Positions 54,368 through 63,946 of a stretch of 64,000 nt of DNA are shown piece after piece (positions within the stretch are counted from its first letter, which is position 1; the number at the start of each line of letters is the position of its first letter). The notes under the pieces were generated by a model. It did no database searches and was not told the DNA's origin. It saw only the letters and a program-made list of their open reading frames with translations. Origin of the DNA: Ascarosepion bandense. Taxonomy: Eukaryota > Mollusca > Cephalopoda > Sepiida > Sepiidae. Location of the stretch: contig JBBBDQ010001614.1 in assembly GCA_037127315.1 (NCBI GenBank), positions 1,071,501 to 1,135,500 on the forward strand. Direction: 5' to 3'. A program made the position numbers and the translations under genes.

Positions 54368-54406
54368 CTATTCCTTATCTTAATTATGAATTAAGATAAG
54401 GAATAG
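54368..54406. repeat. Perfect 18-bp inverted repeat, 3-nt loop
   Basis: CTATTCCTTATCTTAATT (54368-54385), ATG, AATTAAGATAAGGAATAG (54389-54406). Complete pairing. Confidence 0.97.
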
Positions 54407-54515
54407 TTTACCAATGTTAGTTTGGATGTTACGACTGAAGGGTGGGTTTAACCAAACAATGTTACGTTTAGGTGATTTCTGCTTAATTCTGACTACCTTG
54501 TTTTTTTTTTCTAAA
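54407..54515. other. PLE-adjacent, nothing specific
   Basis: May be downstream PLE sequence on the minus strand; unsupported by a motif. Confidence 0.3.
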
Positions 54516-54935
54516 CTAGTGTTGAGTTTCCTTTTTTTTTTCTAAAGCATTAATGTATTTAATTTTAGAATTGTCAAAAATTTCTGTATTGCTAGAGTTG
54601 GTACTTAAACGAAATTGGATAGATTTGTGTAGGTTGTTGTTAATTTTCTGGAGGTGATTTGATTCCCTGTTGATGTATGTGTGGTTGTGTGAGTCCTTAG
54701 TGTATGGTTTGTACAGACCATTGCTCAGGTCGAAGGAAACAACTAAGAAATTTACGACTTTAGCGTTAGTTAAGGTGGTATTGTTAAGATCATCGTTTTG
54801 GAAAAAATGATGAAATACTTTTCTGAGTTTATCCATTTTTTGTGGATTAGTTTTGATGAGGATTGAAAGTCCGTCGTCTCGGTAAAACCCGGTGTGTCGA
54901 AAATGCTCCGAAGATTCCCGATCAGAAACGAGCAA
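54516..54935 (-). pseudogene. Penelope-like RT, catalytic and C-terminal part
   Basis: The minus-strand frame reads HTGFYRDDGLSIL (the YxDD catalytic box as in PLEs, GLYRDDGL type), then DKLRKVFHHFFQNDDL, KVVNFLVVSFDLSNGLYKPY (the PLE L-V-FDL--G-Y-PY motif), SHNHTYINRESNHLQKI and RLSTNSSNTEIFDNSKIKY. 139 codons open. The N-terminal half lies at 56130-56690 on the same strand. The GIY-YIG domain is not seen downstream. An intact PLE enzyme extends a nicked or telomeric 3' end. Confidence 0.9.
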
Positions 54936-55110
54936 CTTGTGTCTTATCTGATCTATGTCCCCATCTGACTGATGACTGATTCCACTTTATTTCTCTTGCT
55001 TTATATATATATATATATATCAAAGGACTTTTAACACAGACTTGTTAACTTGTGTCTTATCTGATCTATATCCCCATCTGACTGATGACTGATTCCACTT
55101 TATTTCTCTC

Positions 55111-55153
<43 letters not shown>

Positions 55154-55242
55154 AAGGACTTTTAACACAGACTTGTTAACTTGTGTCTTATCTGATCTAT
55201 GTCCCCATCTGACTGATGACTGATTCCACTTTATTTCTCTCT

Positions 55243-55286
<44 letters not shown>

Positions 55287-55373
55287 AAGGACTTTTAACA
55301 CAGACTTGTTAACTTATGTCTTATCTGATCTATGTCCCCATCTGACTGATGACTGATTCCACTTTATTTCTCT

Positions 55374-55419
<46 letters not shown>

Positions 55420-55508
55420 AAGGACTTTTAACACAGACTTGTTAACTTATGTCTTATCTGATCTATGTCCCCATCTGACTGATGACTGATTCCACTTTAT
55501 TTCTCTCT

Positions 55509-55560
<52 letters not shown>

Positions 55561-55647
55561 AAGGACTTTTAACACAGACTTGTTAACTTATGTCTTATCT
55601 GATCTATGTCCCCATCTGACTGATGACTGATTCCACTTTATTTCTCT

Positions 55648-55691
<44 letters not shown>

Positions 55692-55778
55692 AAGGACTTT
55701 TAACACAGACTTGTTAACTTATGTCTTATCTGATCTATGTCCCCATCTGACTGATGACTGATTCCACTTTATTTCTCT

Positions 55779-55830
<52 letters not shown>

Positions 55831-55861
55831 AAGGACTTTTAACACAGACTTGTTAACTTCT
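54936..55861. repeat. (TA)n-anchored tandem array, seven units
   Basis: The unit of 131-141 bp comprises ACTTGTGTCTTATCTGATCT, CCCCATCTGACTGATGACTG, ATTCCACTTTATTTCTCT, a TA tract of varying length, and CAAAGGACTTTTAACACAGA. The CAAAGGAC mark recurs at about 55021, 55152, 55285, 55418, 55559, 55690 and 55829. Unique parts are almost identical; the TA lengths differ. Confidence 0.96.
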
Positions 55862-56035
55862 GTCAGTTTTGTAAATCGCTCCCTTTCATTGGTTAGAAAA
55901 TATTTAACATCAGATCGCAAAAGTTGGCTACGTTCTTTTCCTTCAGTACGAGGACAACCCTTTTTCCTATTTGTCAAAATTAGATTTCACACTGGATTGC
56001 GAAATTTAAAACAGCGAAAAGAAAAGAGTTACTTT
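55862..56035 (-). mobile_element. Repeat R2, diverged fragment
   Basis: TTGTAAATCGCTCCCTTTCA, TTGGTTAGAAAATATTTAAC and CCCTTTTTCCTATTTG align with the reverse complement of 8890-9050. Confidence 0.5.
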
Positions 56036-56100
56036 TGATTCCGTATTCACCACAATGTATACATAAGAAAGTCCAAGATGGATACTAGATAAAGCCGATG

Positions 56101-56125
56101 ATATATATATATATATATATATATA
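56101..56125. repeat. (TA)n microsatellite
   Basis: Twelve TA repeats between R2 and PLE sequence. Confidence 0.9.
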
Positions 56126-56129
56126 GGTC

Positions 56130-56690
56130 TCTGAAGAATCCTACGCACCCATGGGGATGCAGAAATCAGGGTTATATTTTCTAGTCCACAAGCATTCATA
56201 GTAAAATAAAATAAATTTCTTGTCCTGTTTGATGATGTCAATGTCTTGATCGCTGATGGGGCAGTAATTTATACCCAAATTTAGGGCTGCGGTTAAAAGT
56301 CACAAATATCAAACCGGATGAAAGTGCAATAATTTTTAGCTTTTAATTTTGTGAACCAATAAATTACTTCGGTTGTATTATTCCACTGGTTCATGCCTAT
56401 GGCATTCTTAATTAATATGGAAGCTCTTTCGTAAATAATTTTGCTAATTCTACCAATGTAGTTTTCTGAAGGGTTTAATAATCTATATTGTGGATTGTTT
56501 ATAAAATTGTCTTTTTGGCCTTTGATTGTGGTGAATGCTTCCTGTTTATGTAAAATTGGTACCCTATCATCTATTTTTAGTTCCTTAGTTATTTACTTGA
56601 CGTGTCTATTTATGTTGATTTTCCAGTTGCTAGGCACCTTTTTATGATTTTTATTGATTTAATAGAAAATGGCTTTGTATGTAGTTCTAC
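56130..56690 (-). pseudogene. Penelope-like RT, N-terminal part
   Basis: Minus strand from about 56650: RVPILHKQEAFTTIKGQKDN, FINNPQYRLLNPSENYIGRI, SKIIYERASILIKNAIG, MNQWNNTTEVIYWFTK, FIRFDICDF then a stop where the family has Y. After a frame change, DQDIDIIKQDKKFILFYYEC and PDFCIPMGA follow. This is the PLE order (NPSKNE-GRISK, NQWK-T--VI-WF, FDI-DFYPSI, then HARKSLLF and MG-YDGAEVCE). The catalytic box that should follow is at 54935, across the array. Confidence 0.85.
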
Positions 56691-57038
56691 AGAAGGATGC
56701 TGCGGATATCGTGGACCGAGCATGCGAGCAACGATGAGGTGTTGGAAAGAATGGCAAAGAAAAGGCAATTAATAGTGAGCATCAGGAAGAAACAACTGAA
56801 GTTCCTGGGATATACAATGAGGAAGGAGGGCTTGGAGAACCTGATACTGACAGACCAGATAGAAGGAAAAAGAGACAGAGGAAGCCAGCGGATAACATAT
56901 TTGCAGGGCCTGATCAGGTGGATGACGGAACGGGGATTGCGAGGTGTAACAGGAGAAAACATACTGAAAGCCACCAGGGATAGCGAGACGTGGAGAACCA
57001 TGATCGCCTACGTCCTGAAGGGACATGACACATAGAAG

Positions 57039-57068
<30 letters not shown>
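56684..57068 (+). mobile_element. RTE-like LINE copy E8, 5'-truncated, with tail
   Basis: An open frame from FYRRMLRISWTEHASNDEV through RKKQLKFLGYTMRKEGLENL, ILTDQIEGKRDRGSQRITYL and SETWRTMIAYVLKGHDT to its natural stop at 57033, then ACATAG and a pure (AAG)n tail (57036-57068). It is the only RTE C-terminus here without a frameshift, so probably the youngest, although too short to be functional. The (AAG)n tail defines the family's 3' end. Confidence 0.93.
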
Positions 57069-57069
<1 letters not shown>

Positions 57070-57132
57070 GTACCTCCGCGATTATAAAATAATACTGGCT
57101 TGTCTTAATTATAAAAAGGCGCCTAGTAACTC

Positions 57133-57193
<61 letters not shown>

Positions 57194-57964
57194 GAATTTT
57201 ATTTATTAATCCGCCAGATTTTATCTGAGTAGATACTCCGTTTATTTTTTAAATAGTATATTAATATATTTATTTATTTTCTTCTATCAGCCTGAATGTT
57301 TGAGAAATTTTATTAAAGAAAATATGTGCTCTTTTACAGAATTCTAACTCGTGTCCGACTGGGCCGATTGTAAGCCTATTCACTTTGCTTCACCAAAAAA
57401 AAAAAAAAAAATCAATATATTTACTTATTTTCGTCTATCGGCCTGAATATTTGATAAATTCTTCTTAACGAAAATTATTGTTTAAAGTTATAACATCAAC
57501 TAAAAAGAAAATTGTTTTGTTTCTATCTGGTTATGAAAATGAAAAAATATTAAAAATTTCGAGAATCTATCGAACTTCTTGTCGTTGTTTATCTCATCCC
57601 GTGACCACGTTGTAAAAATGTTATTCACTGCAGAAGGACTTTACGCGTAGTTTACCGATTTTTCGGCCTTTTTACTCCCTTTTTATAATTACTACGCGGA
57701 AAGAGAGTTCCAAAACGAAACAAATCGCGTAGTAATTGCTTGAAGGAAGTAAATAGGCCAAAATAAGTATCCTACACCTCAAGTCATTCAGCGGTGAATC
57801 AGATATGAGAACGGTGGTAAGGGGTGAGATATAGTCCATTTTTTCTGGTCGATAACATGAAAAAAGGTAGGTTTCTTCAATAAACAATTATCGATTTCAG
57901 TTCAGCATATACATTTGTACGGAATTAAGGATGTTTTGGAAAGATTTGACGGGGTAAAGGCCTT
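57069..57964. other. No gene; (TA)n at 57147-57190
   Basis: 57070-57135 resembles, inverted, the PLE 5' flank at 56630-56690 (AAAAGGCGCCTAGTAACTC). The remainder is AT-rich and unrecognised. Confidence 0.4.
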
Positions 57965-58461
57965 CGGTGAACAAATCAAAAATTTACCCTAGAAAGGTAA
58001 CAGAACGTACGGCAAGATTATTGGCGAGAAAAGTGGGCAACGAGCCGCGAGTTGCACTTAAAGAACTTCAGGCAAGACTAGAAGTAAGTGAAGTAACAGT
58101 GAGTACAGGCACAATTAGTCGTTCAGGAAGACCCCCCCCACCAAAAAAAAAAAAACTTAAACGAAAACAAGTTATTGCTAGACTAGATATTATCAAACCT
58201 GCAGCATTTTGGGAAAATTAATTTGATCAGACGGAACGAAAATTGGACTTTTTGGCAGAAATTCTTTGACAAAGATCTAAAGAAAAAACTTGTATTGAAT
58301 ATTCGCCGAAAAATACTATCCCAACAGTAAAATTTGGTAGCGACTCAATCATGATCTGGGGTTGCCTTAGAGCCCACGGGTGTAGGGACCATTAAACTAA
58401 TAGAAGGGAAGATGTATTGATGTATTATAGGGATATTTTAGGGAGAAATTTAGGTCAGTGT
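57965..58461 (+). pseudogene. Tc1-type transposase, N-terminal and middle part
   Basis: The frame from 57967 has RKVTERTARLLARKVGNEPR and ALKELQARLEVSEVTVSTGT, the paired HTH (paired-like) DNA-binding region, then an oligo-A expanded linker, RLDIIKPAAFWEN. After frame changes [19 protein letters not shown] (the Tc1 block before the second Asp) and ILGRNLGQCAL follow. Interrupted at 58461; the C-terminus resumes at 59619. Confidence 0.88.
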
Positions 58462-59100
58462 GCACTGTAGCGTAGGGAGCTGGTTAATTGTCTTTGATTT
58501 GTGTCATACTTAACCGAACTCCCTACACCTTACAACTTTTAGCCAGAATTACCATCATCAGAAGGTTTTCATCGTTAACAGAAGGTTGGTTGCTGGTTGG
58601 AATGTGTGGAATAGTGCAAGAATAAAATATACATTTTTTATGCCCAAATAGAAATTTATTAAAAGAAGGAATAAGGAGAATTTGTAGAAATTAATGTTCA
58701 GTGAGAAAGTTAGGGGTATCAAGAGTTCGTACAAAATGTTCGTAGTAGTAATTGTTGAAAGAGATAAGGAGAAAGAGAAAGAGGACAATGTCCGAGTCGC
58801 TTGAAATTAAGGTTACATTTTAGATTTGTCTTTTTCGCTGCTTCCATCTGACTGACTCGACTGACGTTGATGAAGTCCTTTTATTGTAATCTAGATTTTT
58901 ATCACTTACTCGCGAAGTCCTTTTTGGTCTTGCAAGTCGCTCCCATTGGTCAAAAGTCATTTTAACACCTACTTGCAAAATCTGGTTTCGAATTTTTCTT
59001 TAAGCAGATGGTCAATCCTTTTTCTATTTAGGAAAACCAGGATTTCACACGTCGTTGTGAATTTTTGTAAAAGTGAAGAAAAAGTTTGATTTTAATTAAT
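58462..59100 (-). mobile_element. Repeat R2, copy 2, inside Tc1
   Basis: Minus-strand copy of R2: its 3' end (hairpin TAGGGAG.../...CTCCCTA, 58470-58529) lies at the junction with the Tc1 gene. The 5' part (58925-59100) matches 9335-9535. Confidence 0.7.
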
Positions 59101-59618
59101 TTCTTATCCGCTATAGTACCCAGAGGAACCCAGACTCACCTCAACGGACTCATCCACTGCTATATTAATAGGTGTGTGATAGCAGTAGCGGGGAAACAGA
59201 CAGTAGCACTGTGCGCATGTGCTTCTATTGATACTGTCAGCACTCTGCCTTCGGGTAGAGGGCGCTCCCTGCTTCCGAGCAGAGAGCACAAACCCAGTCG
59301 TGGTTCCGCCGAAGGGTAGAACCACGACTCGGTAAAAATAGACAGAGATTTTTTGGCCCGGCTATATGGCCGGGAATACCCACTATAAAATGACCATGTG
59401 TCACATCTGGCCTTGCGTGGGAAGGCTAGTAAATACAGGAAACAGACAGTAGCACTGTGCGTATGACCGCAGTCGACTACCAAGGACTATACTGGATACA
59501 TAAGCTCTACTTATTTGTACCTTCTTCTTTGTAACCTTTTCTGTAAATACATCTTTCTTTAACCTTTAACCTCGTGTTCCGTGTCATATTTCCGTGGACC
59601 CACTTTTGGGTCCACATC
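59101..59618 (+). other. Possible LTR-like or composite insert
   Basis: Has a TATAAAA motif (59385), a 24-bp direct repeat GGAAACAGACAGTAGCACTG plus TGCG at 59192 and 59438, and a 3' terminal hairpin GTGGACCCA-CTTT-TGGGTCCAC (59595-59616). TG...CA ends can be drawn (about 59175 and 59618) as for a solo LTR, but no target duplication is visible. Confidence 0.4.
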
Positions 59619-59890
59619 AGAAACGAAGTTGGGTCTTTCAACAAGACAACGATCCTAAACATATTGCAAACCTTACAAAATCATGGTTAAGTTCAAATAG
59701 AATGGACGTTCTAACATGGTCATTTCAATCTCCAGATCGCAATCCAATTGAAAATTTATGTAAAGAGTTGAAACCGAGAATGCAAAGAAGGAACCTATAA
59801 AACCTGCATGAACTAAACAAATTTTTTCATGAAGACTGGAAAAATATTAGCCAACAAATATGCAAAAAATTTTAAGAGTTACTCTGAATG
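59619..59890 (+). pseudogene. Tc1-type transposase, C-terminal part
   Basis: [20 protein letters not shown] (second catalytic Asp) then [20 protein letters not shown] (third acidic residue E, with the D to R-N variant of SPDLNPIE), [10 protein letters not shown], stop. The remaining ELNKFFHEDWKNI continues in frame. Completes the gene begun at 57965. Confidence 0.9.
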
Positions 59891-59904
59891 TCTCCATGTT
59901 TTAA

Positions 59905-60045
59905 TAGCAATTAACAATATTAACAATATTAACAATAATTAACAATATTAACAATAATTAACAATATTAACAAAAATTAACAATAATTAACAATAATTAA
60001 CAATATTAACAATAATTAACAATAATTAACAATTAGCCAACAAAA
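59905..60045. repeat. AACAATATT/AACAATAATT tandem repeat
   Basis: About 15 short units of ATTAACAAT. A unit sits just 3' of the Tc1 gene. Confidence 0.93.
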
Positions 60046-60084
60046 TATGAACAGATGATTTAATAAATATATTTTAAACATTTT

Positions 60085-60256
60085 TTTTTTTAATCATATC
60101 ACCCCAAGCAAGGCGGTAACGCCACTGATGCGCCTTACCCTACGTAAGGGTAAAAAGAATGGAAAAAAAAAACCGGAAACCACATCCTAAACAGGAAACA
60201 AGGGATGAGCCTCTTCACCTGTTCAATAGATGTGGGTGGAGTGTGAACCGGGCGAT
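60085..60256 (-). mobile_element. VNTR retroposon, single-unit copy V4
   Basis: The LINE tail (AATCATATCACCCCAAGCAA on plus), then one unit with CCGGAAACCACATCCTAAAC, GTTCAATAGATGTGGGTGGA and TGAACCGGGCGATA. It shows the minimal form of the element. Confidence 0.82.
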
Positions 60257-60534
60257 AATTAAATATTGATTTCTTTGTGGGATATTTTTATTGATTATTT
60301 TTAAAAAATCTGATTGACTAAAGGTTTAAACATAAATATTATTAGTAATAAAAGTTTTATTAATCTATGTTACAAATACATAGAAAATTTAATGCCTCAG
60401 AATTAACAGTTCCGCCCGAGTTGAGTGTACATGAAAACTAAAACGACTTTGAGTTTTGTTTAACAGCGTATTAACTTCTCTGGGTTATTTAATGCAAAAA
60501 TGAACCTGGTTCAAGGAATATATATAGTCAGTTA
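60257..60534. other. R4 fragment (60400-60505, minus), otherwise unrecognised
   Basis: The reverse complement of 60440-60505 reads CATTAAATAACCCAGAGAAG and GCTGTTAAACAAAACTCAAA, matching the R4 end at 37100-37135. Confidence 0.5.
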
Positions 60535-60840
60535 AATGTGCAGTATTTTGGGAAAATTTACTTTGGTCAGACGAAACAAAAATTTAAAATTTTTGGCAGA
60601 AATACCGTGGCAAAAGTCTGAAGAAAGAAGGGTACTGAATATTTGCTGAATAATATTTGCTGAATAATACTATCCCAACAGTAAAATTTGGAGGTGAATC
60701 AATCATTATCTGGAGTTTCTTTAGTGCCCAAGATGTAGGGAACATTGAAATAATAGAAGAGAGGATGAATACAGCGTAATACAGCAATATTTTGGAGAGA
60801 AATTTGCATCAGAGAGCACGCTGGGTTTTAATGATATACC
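60535..60840 (+). pseudogene. Tc1-type transposase, second fragment
   Basis: VQYFGKIYFGQTKQKFKIFG, a frame change, [37 protein letters not shown], stop, and ILERNLHQRARWVL. Parallel to the middle of 57965-58461 and independently decayed. The first catalytic Asp block (SDETK) is altered to GQTKQ. Confidence 0.85.
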
Positions 60841-61077
60841 CTAGTGATTGTAATAAAGGGTTCGGTTCGAAATTCCAAGCACCTGATGAAGGTCGAAACG
60901 TCATACAAATGGCAACAAAGATGAGGACAATAGTCCGAATAATGTAAATACTGTAAATACTACCTCATCTCAGAAATATAGACAAATAGAATGATCTATT
61001 ATTAAACATCGTAAAAATGGCAACAAAGATGTTTATAGTAGTCTGAATAATGTAAATACTGTAAATACTACCTCATT
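60841..61077 (+). repeat. Repeat R3, left of LINE insertion
   Basis: CACCTGATGAAGGTCGAAAC, ATGAGGACAATAGTCCGAAT, CTACCTCATCTCAGAAATA, then a second partial unit cut at CTACCTCAT where the LINE begins; the remaining CTCAGAAATATAG is at 63497. Confidence 0.82.
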
Positions 61078-62170
61078 CGAAGCTCGAACCGCTGCCTTGG
61101 ATATCTACAAAGCGTTCAACAGAGTCTGGCACGCTGGCCTCCTACGCAAATCTATGGTATAACTGGACACTTGTTTGACCTAATCTAGTCATTCCTCTCT
61201 AACCTTACATTGAAGGTGGTATTAAACGGACATGCCTCACAAAACTACCCCACGAACGCTAGTGTCCCTCAAGGCTCTATCTTAGGTCCTACGTTCTTTC
61301 GGATCTACATTAATGATCTCCCCGATGCCATAAGATCCCAAGTAGGCATGTACGCCGATGGCACCACAGTTTACTCTCGCCTTGATCAAAAATCTGGTTT
61401 GGGCGACAAAGCAGATCTCGCTGCCGAGCTTGATAAGGAACTCCAATCCGTAGTGGACTGGTGTAGGAAATGGCTCGTAAATTTTAATGCTTCCAAAACG
61501 AAGCTGCTATCAATTAACCACCATAGACAATCGCACCTACCTCCCATTAGCATGGTACAGGCTTGCCTCCCAGAGAGTAAATCATACGCCTCCTTGGTCT
61601 CACATTCTCAGCGGACCTCAAGTGGAATGACTATATCGAATCCATTGCTAAATCCGCTGCTATGAAAGTCGGCTCTCTGTGCAGGGCCCGGAAGTTTTTC
61701 CCGTCTGAATCTATCCTGCACATTTATACATCTACCATCCGCCCGTGTATTGAAATACTGCTGTCACATCTGGTCAGGTGTCTCTGCTATTCTCCTCGGG
61801 GCTCTTGACAAAATACAACGGAGAATCTGTAATGTGATAGATACCGACTTGACAAACCGGCTGCAGTTCATCTCTCACCGGCGCGACGTGGCTTCCCTGT
61901 GCCTCCACTTAAATACTTTCACGGCTTCTGCTCCGATGAACTTAGATCACTGGTTTCCCCAATTATGAATTTACACGAGATACTAGATTAGCAACTAGGT
62001 CCCACCCTTTTATAGTGAAACCGATAAAATGTAACCGCAATTTCTACTCCAACAGCTTTTCTCACACTTCCCACCCGTGGAATTCCCTTCCATATACTTG
62101 CTTCCCCGACAGCTACAATCTCCAGGAGTTTAAATGTAAGGTCAATAGACACCTCCTAACACACTAACTC
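61078..62170 (+). pseudogene. CR1/Jockey-like LINE, RT domain (second subfamily)
   Basis: Opens in the RT: DIYKAFNRVWHAGLL (motif A region, where the family has AFDR), a frameshift, then the frame 61210-61665 with NASVPQGSILGPTFFRIYIN, VGMYADGTTVYS (YADD changed to YADG, losing a catalytic Asp), VVDWCRKWLVNFNASKTKLL. Another frameshift, IWSGVSAILLGALDKIQRRI, and degraded ATRLATRSHPFIVKPIKCN and WNSLPYTCFPDSYN-like blocks to about 62165. Flanked by R3 on both sides. Confidence 0.9.
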
Positions 62171-62279
62171 ACACCCATTCTCTCAAACACTCTTCCCATC
62201 TACGCAACCCTCATCATCGGTATCCTTACCCATCTATCACCCTCCTTCTGACACTTCCTATATCTAACCACTCTTTCTC

Positions 62280-63430
62280 TTTATCTTCCCTATGTAACCC
62301 CCTAACCACTCTTTCACATCACTTTCCCCTATGTAACCCCCTAACCACTCTTTCACATCACTTTCCCCTATGTAACCCCCCTAACCACTCTTTCACATCA
62401 CTTTCCCCTATGTAACCCCCTAACCACTCTTTCTCATCACTTTCCCCTATGTAACCCCCTAACCACTCTTTCACATCACTTTCCCCTATGTTATCCCCTA
62501 ACCACTCTTTCTCATCACTTTCCCCTATGTAACCCCCCTAACCACTCTTTCATATCACTTTCCCCTATGTAATCCCCTAACCACTCTTTTACATCACTTT
62601 CCCCTATGTAACCCCCTAACCACTCTTTCTCATCACTTTCCCCTATGTAACCCCCCTAACCACTCTTTCACATCACTTTCCCCTATGTAACCCCCCTAAC
62701 CACTCTTTCTCATCACTTTCCCCTATGTAACCCCCTAACCACTCTTTCACATCACTTTCCCCAATGTAACCCCCTAACCACTCTTTCTCATCACTTTCCC
62801 CTATGTAACCCCCTAACCACTCTTTCTCATCACTTTCCCCTATGTAACCCCCCTAACCACTCTTTCACATCACTTTCCCCTATGTAACCCCCTAACCATT
62901 CTTTCTCATCACTTTCCCCTATGTAACCTCCTAACCACTCTTTCTCATCACTTTCCCCTATGTAACCCCCTAACCATTCTTTCTCATCACTTTCCCCTAT
63001 GTAACCTCCTAACCACTCTTTCTCATCACTTTCCCCTATGTAATCCCCTAACCACTCTTTCTCATCACTTTCCCCTATGTAACCCCCTAACCACTCTTTC
63101 TCATCACTTTCCCCTATGTAACCCCCCTAACCACTCTTTCACATCACTTTCCCCAATGTAACCCCCTAATCACTCTTTCTCATCACTTTCCCCTATGTAA
63201 CCCCCTAACCACTCTTTCACATCACTTTCCCCTATGTAACCCCCTAACCACTCTCTCACATCACTTTCCCCTATGTAACCCCCTAACCACTCTTTCTCAT
63301 CACTTTCCCCTATGTAATCCCCTAACCACTCTTTCAGATCACTTTCCACTATGTAACCCCCTAAACAATCTTTCACATCACTTTCTCCTATGTAACACCC
63401 TAATCGCTCTTTCTCATCACTTTCCCCTAT
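62280..63430 (+). repeat. LINE 3' UTR minisatellite, unit 38-39 bp, about 30 copies
   Basis: The unit is CTATGTAACCCCCTAACCAC then TCTTTCTCATCACTTTCCC, with two main variants (TTTCTCATC and TTTCACATC) and C-run length differences. The unit includes TATGTAACCCCCTA, the start of the LINE's normal 3' terminal motif. Confidence 0.95.
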
Positions 63431-63490
63431 GTAACCCCCTACGCAACAGTGGCAGTGAACTGCTTTGCTTGGGATGAAATGTTTAAAAAT
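63431..63490 (+). mobile_element. CR1/Jockey-like LINE 3' terminus
   Basis: GTAACCCCCTACGCAACAGT, GCAGTGAACTGCTTTGCTTG, GGATGAAATGTTTAAAAAT: the tail of the second subfamily, as at 35745-35790 inverted. Confidence 0.85.
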
Positions 63491-63640
63491 ATAAATCTCA
63501 GAAATATAGACAGACAGAATGATCTATGATTAAACGTCGTAAAAATTGCAACAAAGACGATGACAATAGTCCGAATAATGTAAATGCTCTAAATACTAGC
63601 TCATATCAGAAATACAGACATCGTTTAGTTTTGATCTGAC
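63491..63640 (+). repeat. Repeat R3, right of LINE insertion
   Basis: ATCTCAGAAATATAGACAGA, then AACAAAGACGATGACAATAG and TCCGAATAATGTAAATG. Continuation of the unit cut at 61077. Confidence 0.8.
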
Positions 63641-63911
63641 TCTTGTAAATATCAACCATGGTAGAAAGAGCCAGATACTTTCTTGTGCGCTACCATCAAC
63701 CGGCCTTTTTCCCAGTCTCTTTAGAGATGAATCGTATGAATTTGAAGAGTAAAGTTGATTTGGTTTGGTGTGGTTAGACGTATATCAACCTCTACAGGTA
63801 AATTATATATATATTGTAATAGTTGTCTACGTTTGTATCGAGCACTCTTTATAAAAGTAAATGCATAAACAGCAAGTTAAAAAACTTACGAGTTCCACAA
63901 CTTTTTACAAT

Positions 63912-63946
<35 letters not shown>

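Noticed and set aside
54955..54975. CTGATGACTGATT in the seven-copy array as a hammerhead core
   Set aside because: No stem II can form and no GAAA follows at a workable distance.
59175..59618. Confident call of a solo LTR
   Set aside because: TG...CA ends and a TATA box exist, but no target-site duplication, polyadenylation signal or second copy was found.
60893..60915. CTGATGAAGGTCGAAACGTC in R3 as a hammerhead
   Set aside because: It has CTGATGA and GAAAC but only five bases between them, too few for stem II; the 6889 and 30093 relatives change both motifs. Kept only as a repeat landmark.
63170..63376. Minus-strand frame with regular GYIGESD repeats
   Set aside because: Translation of the 38-39 bp minisatellite; the periodic protein is a by-product of the unit.
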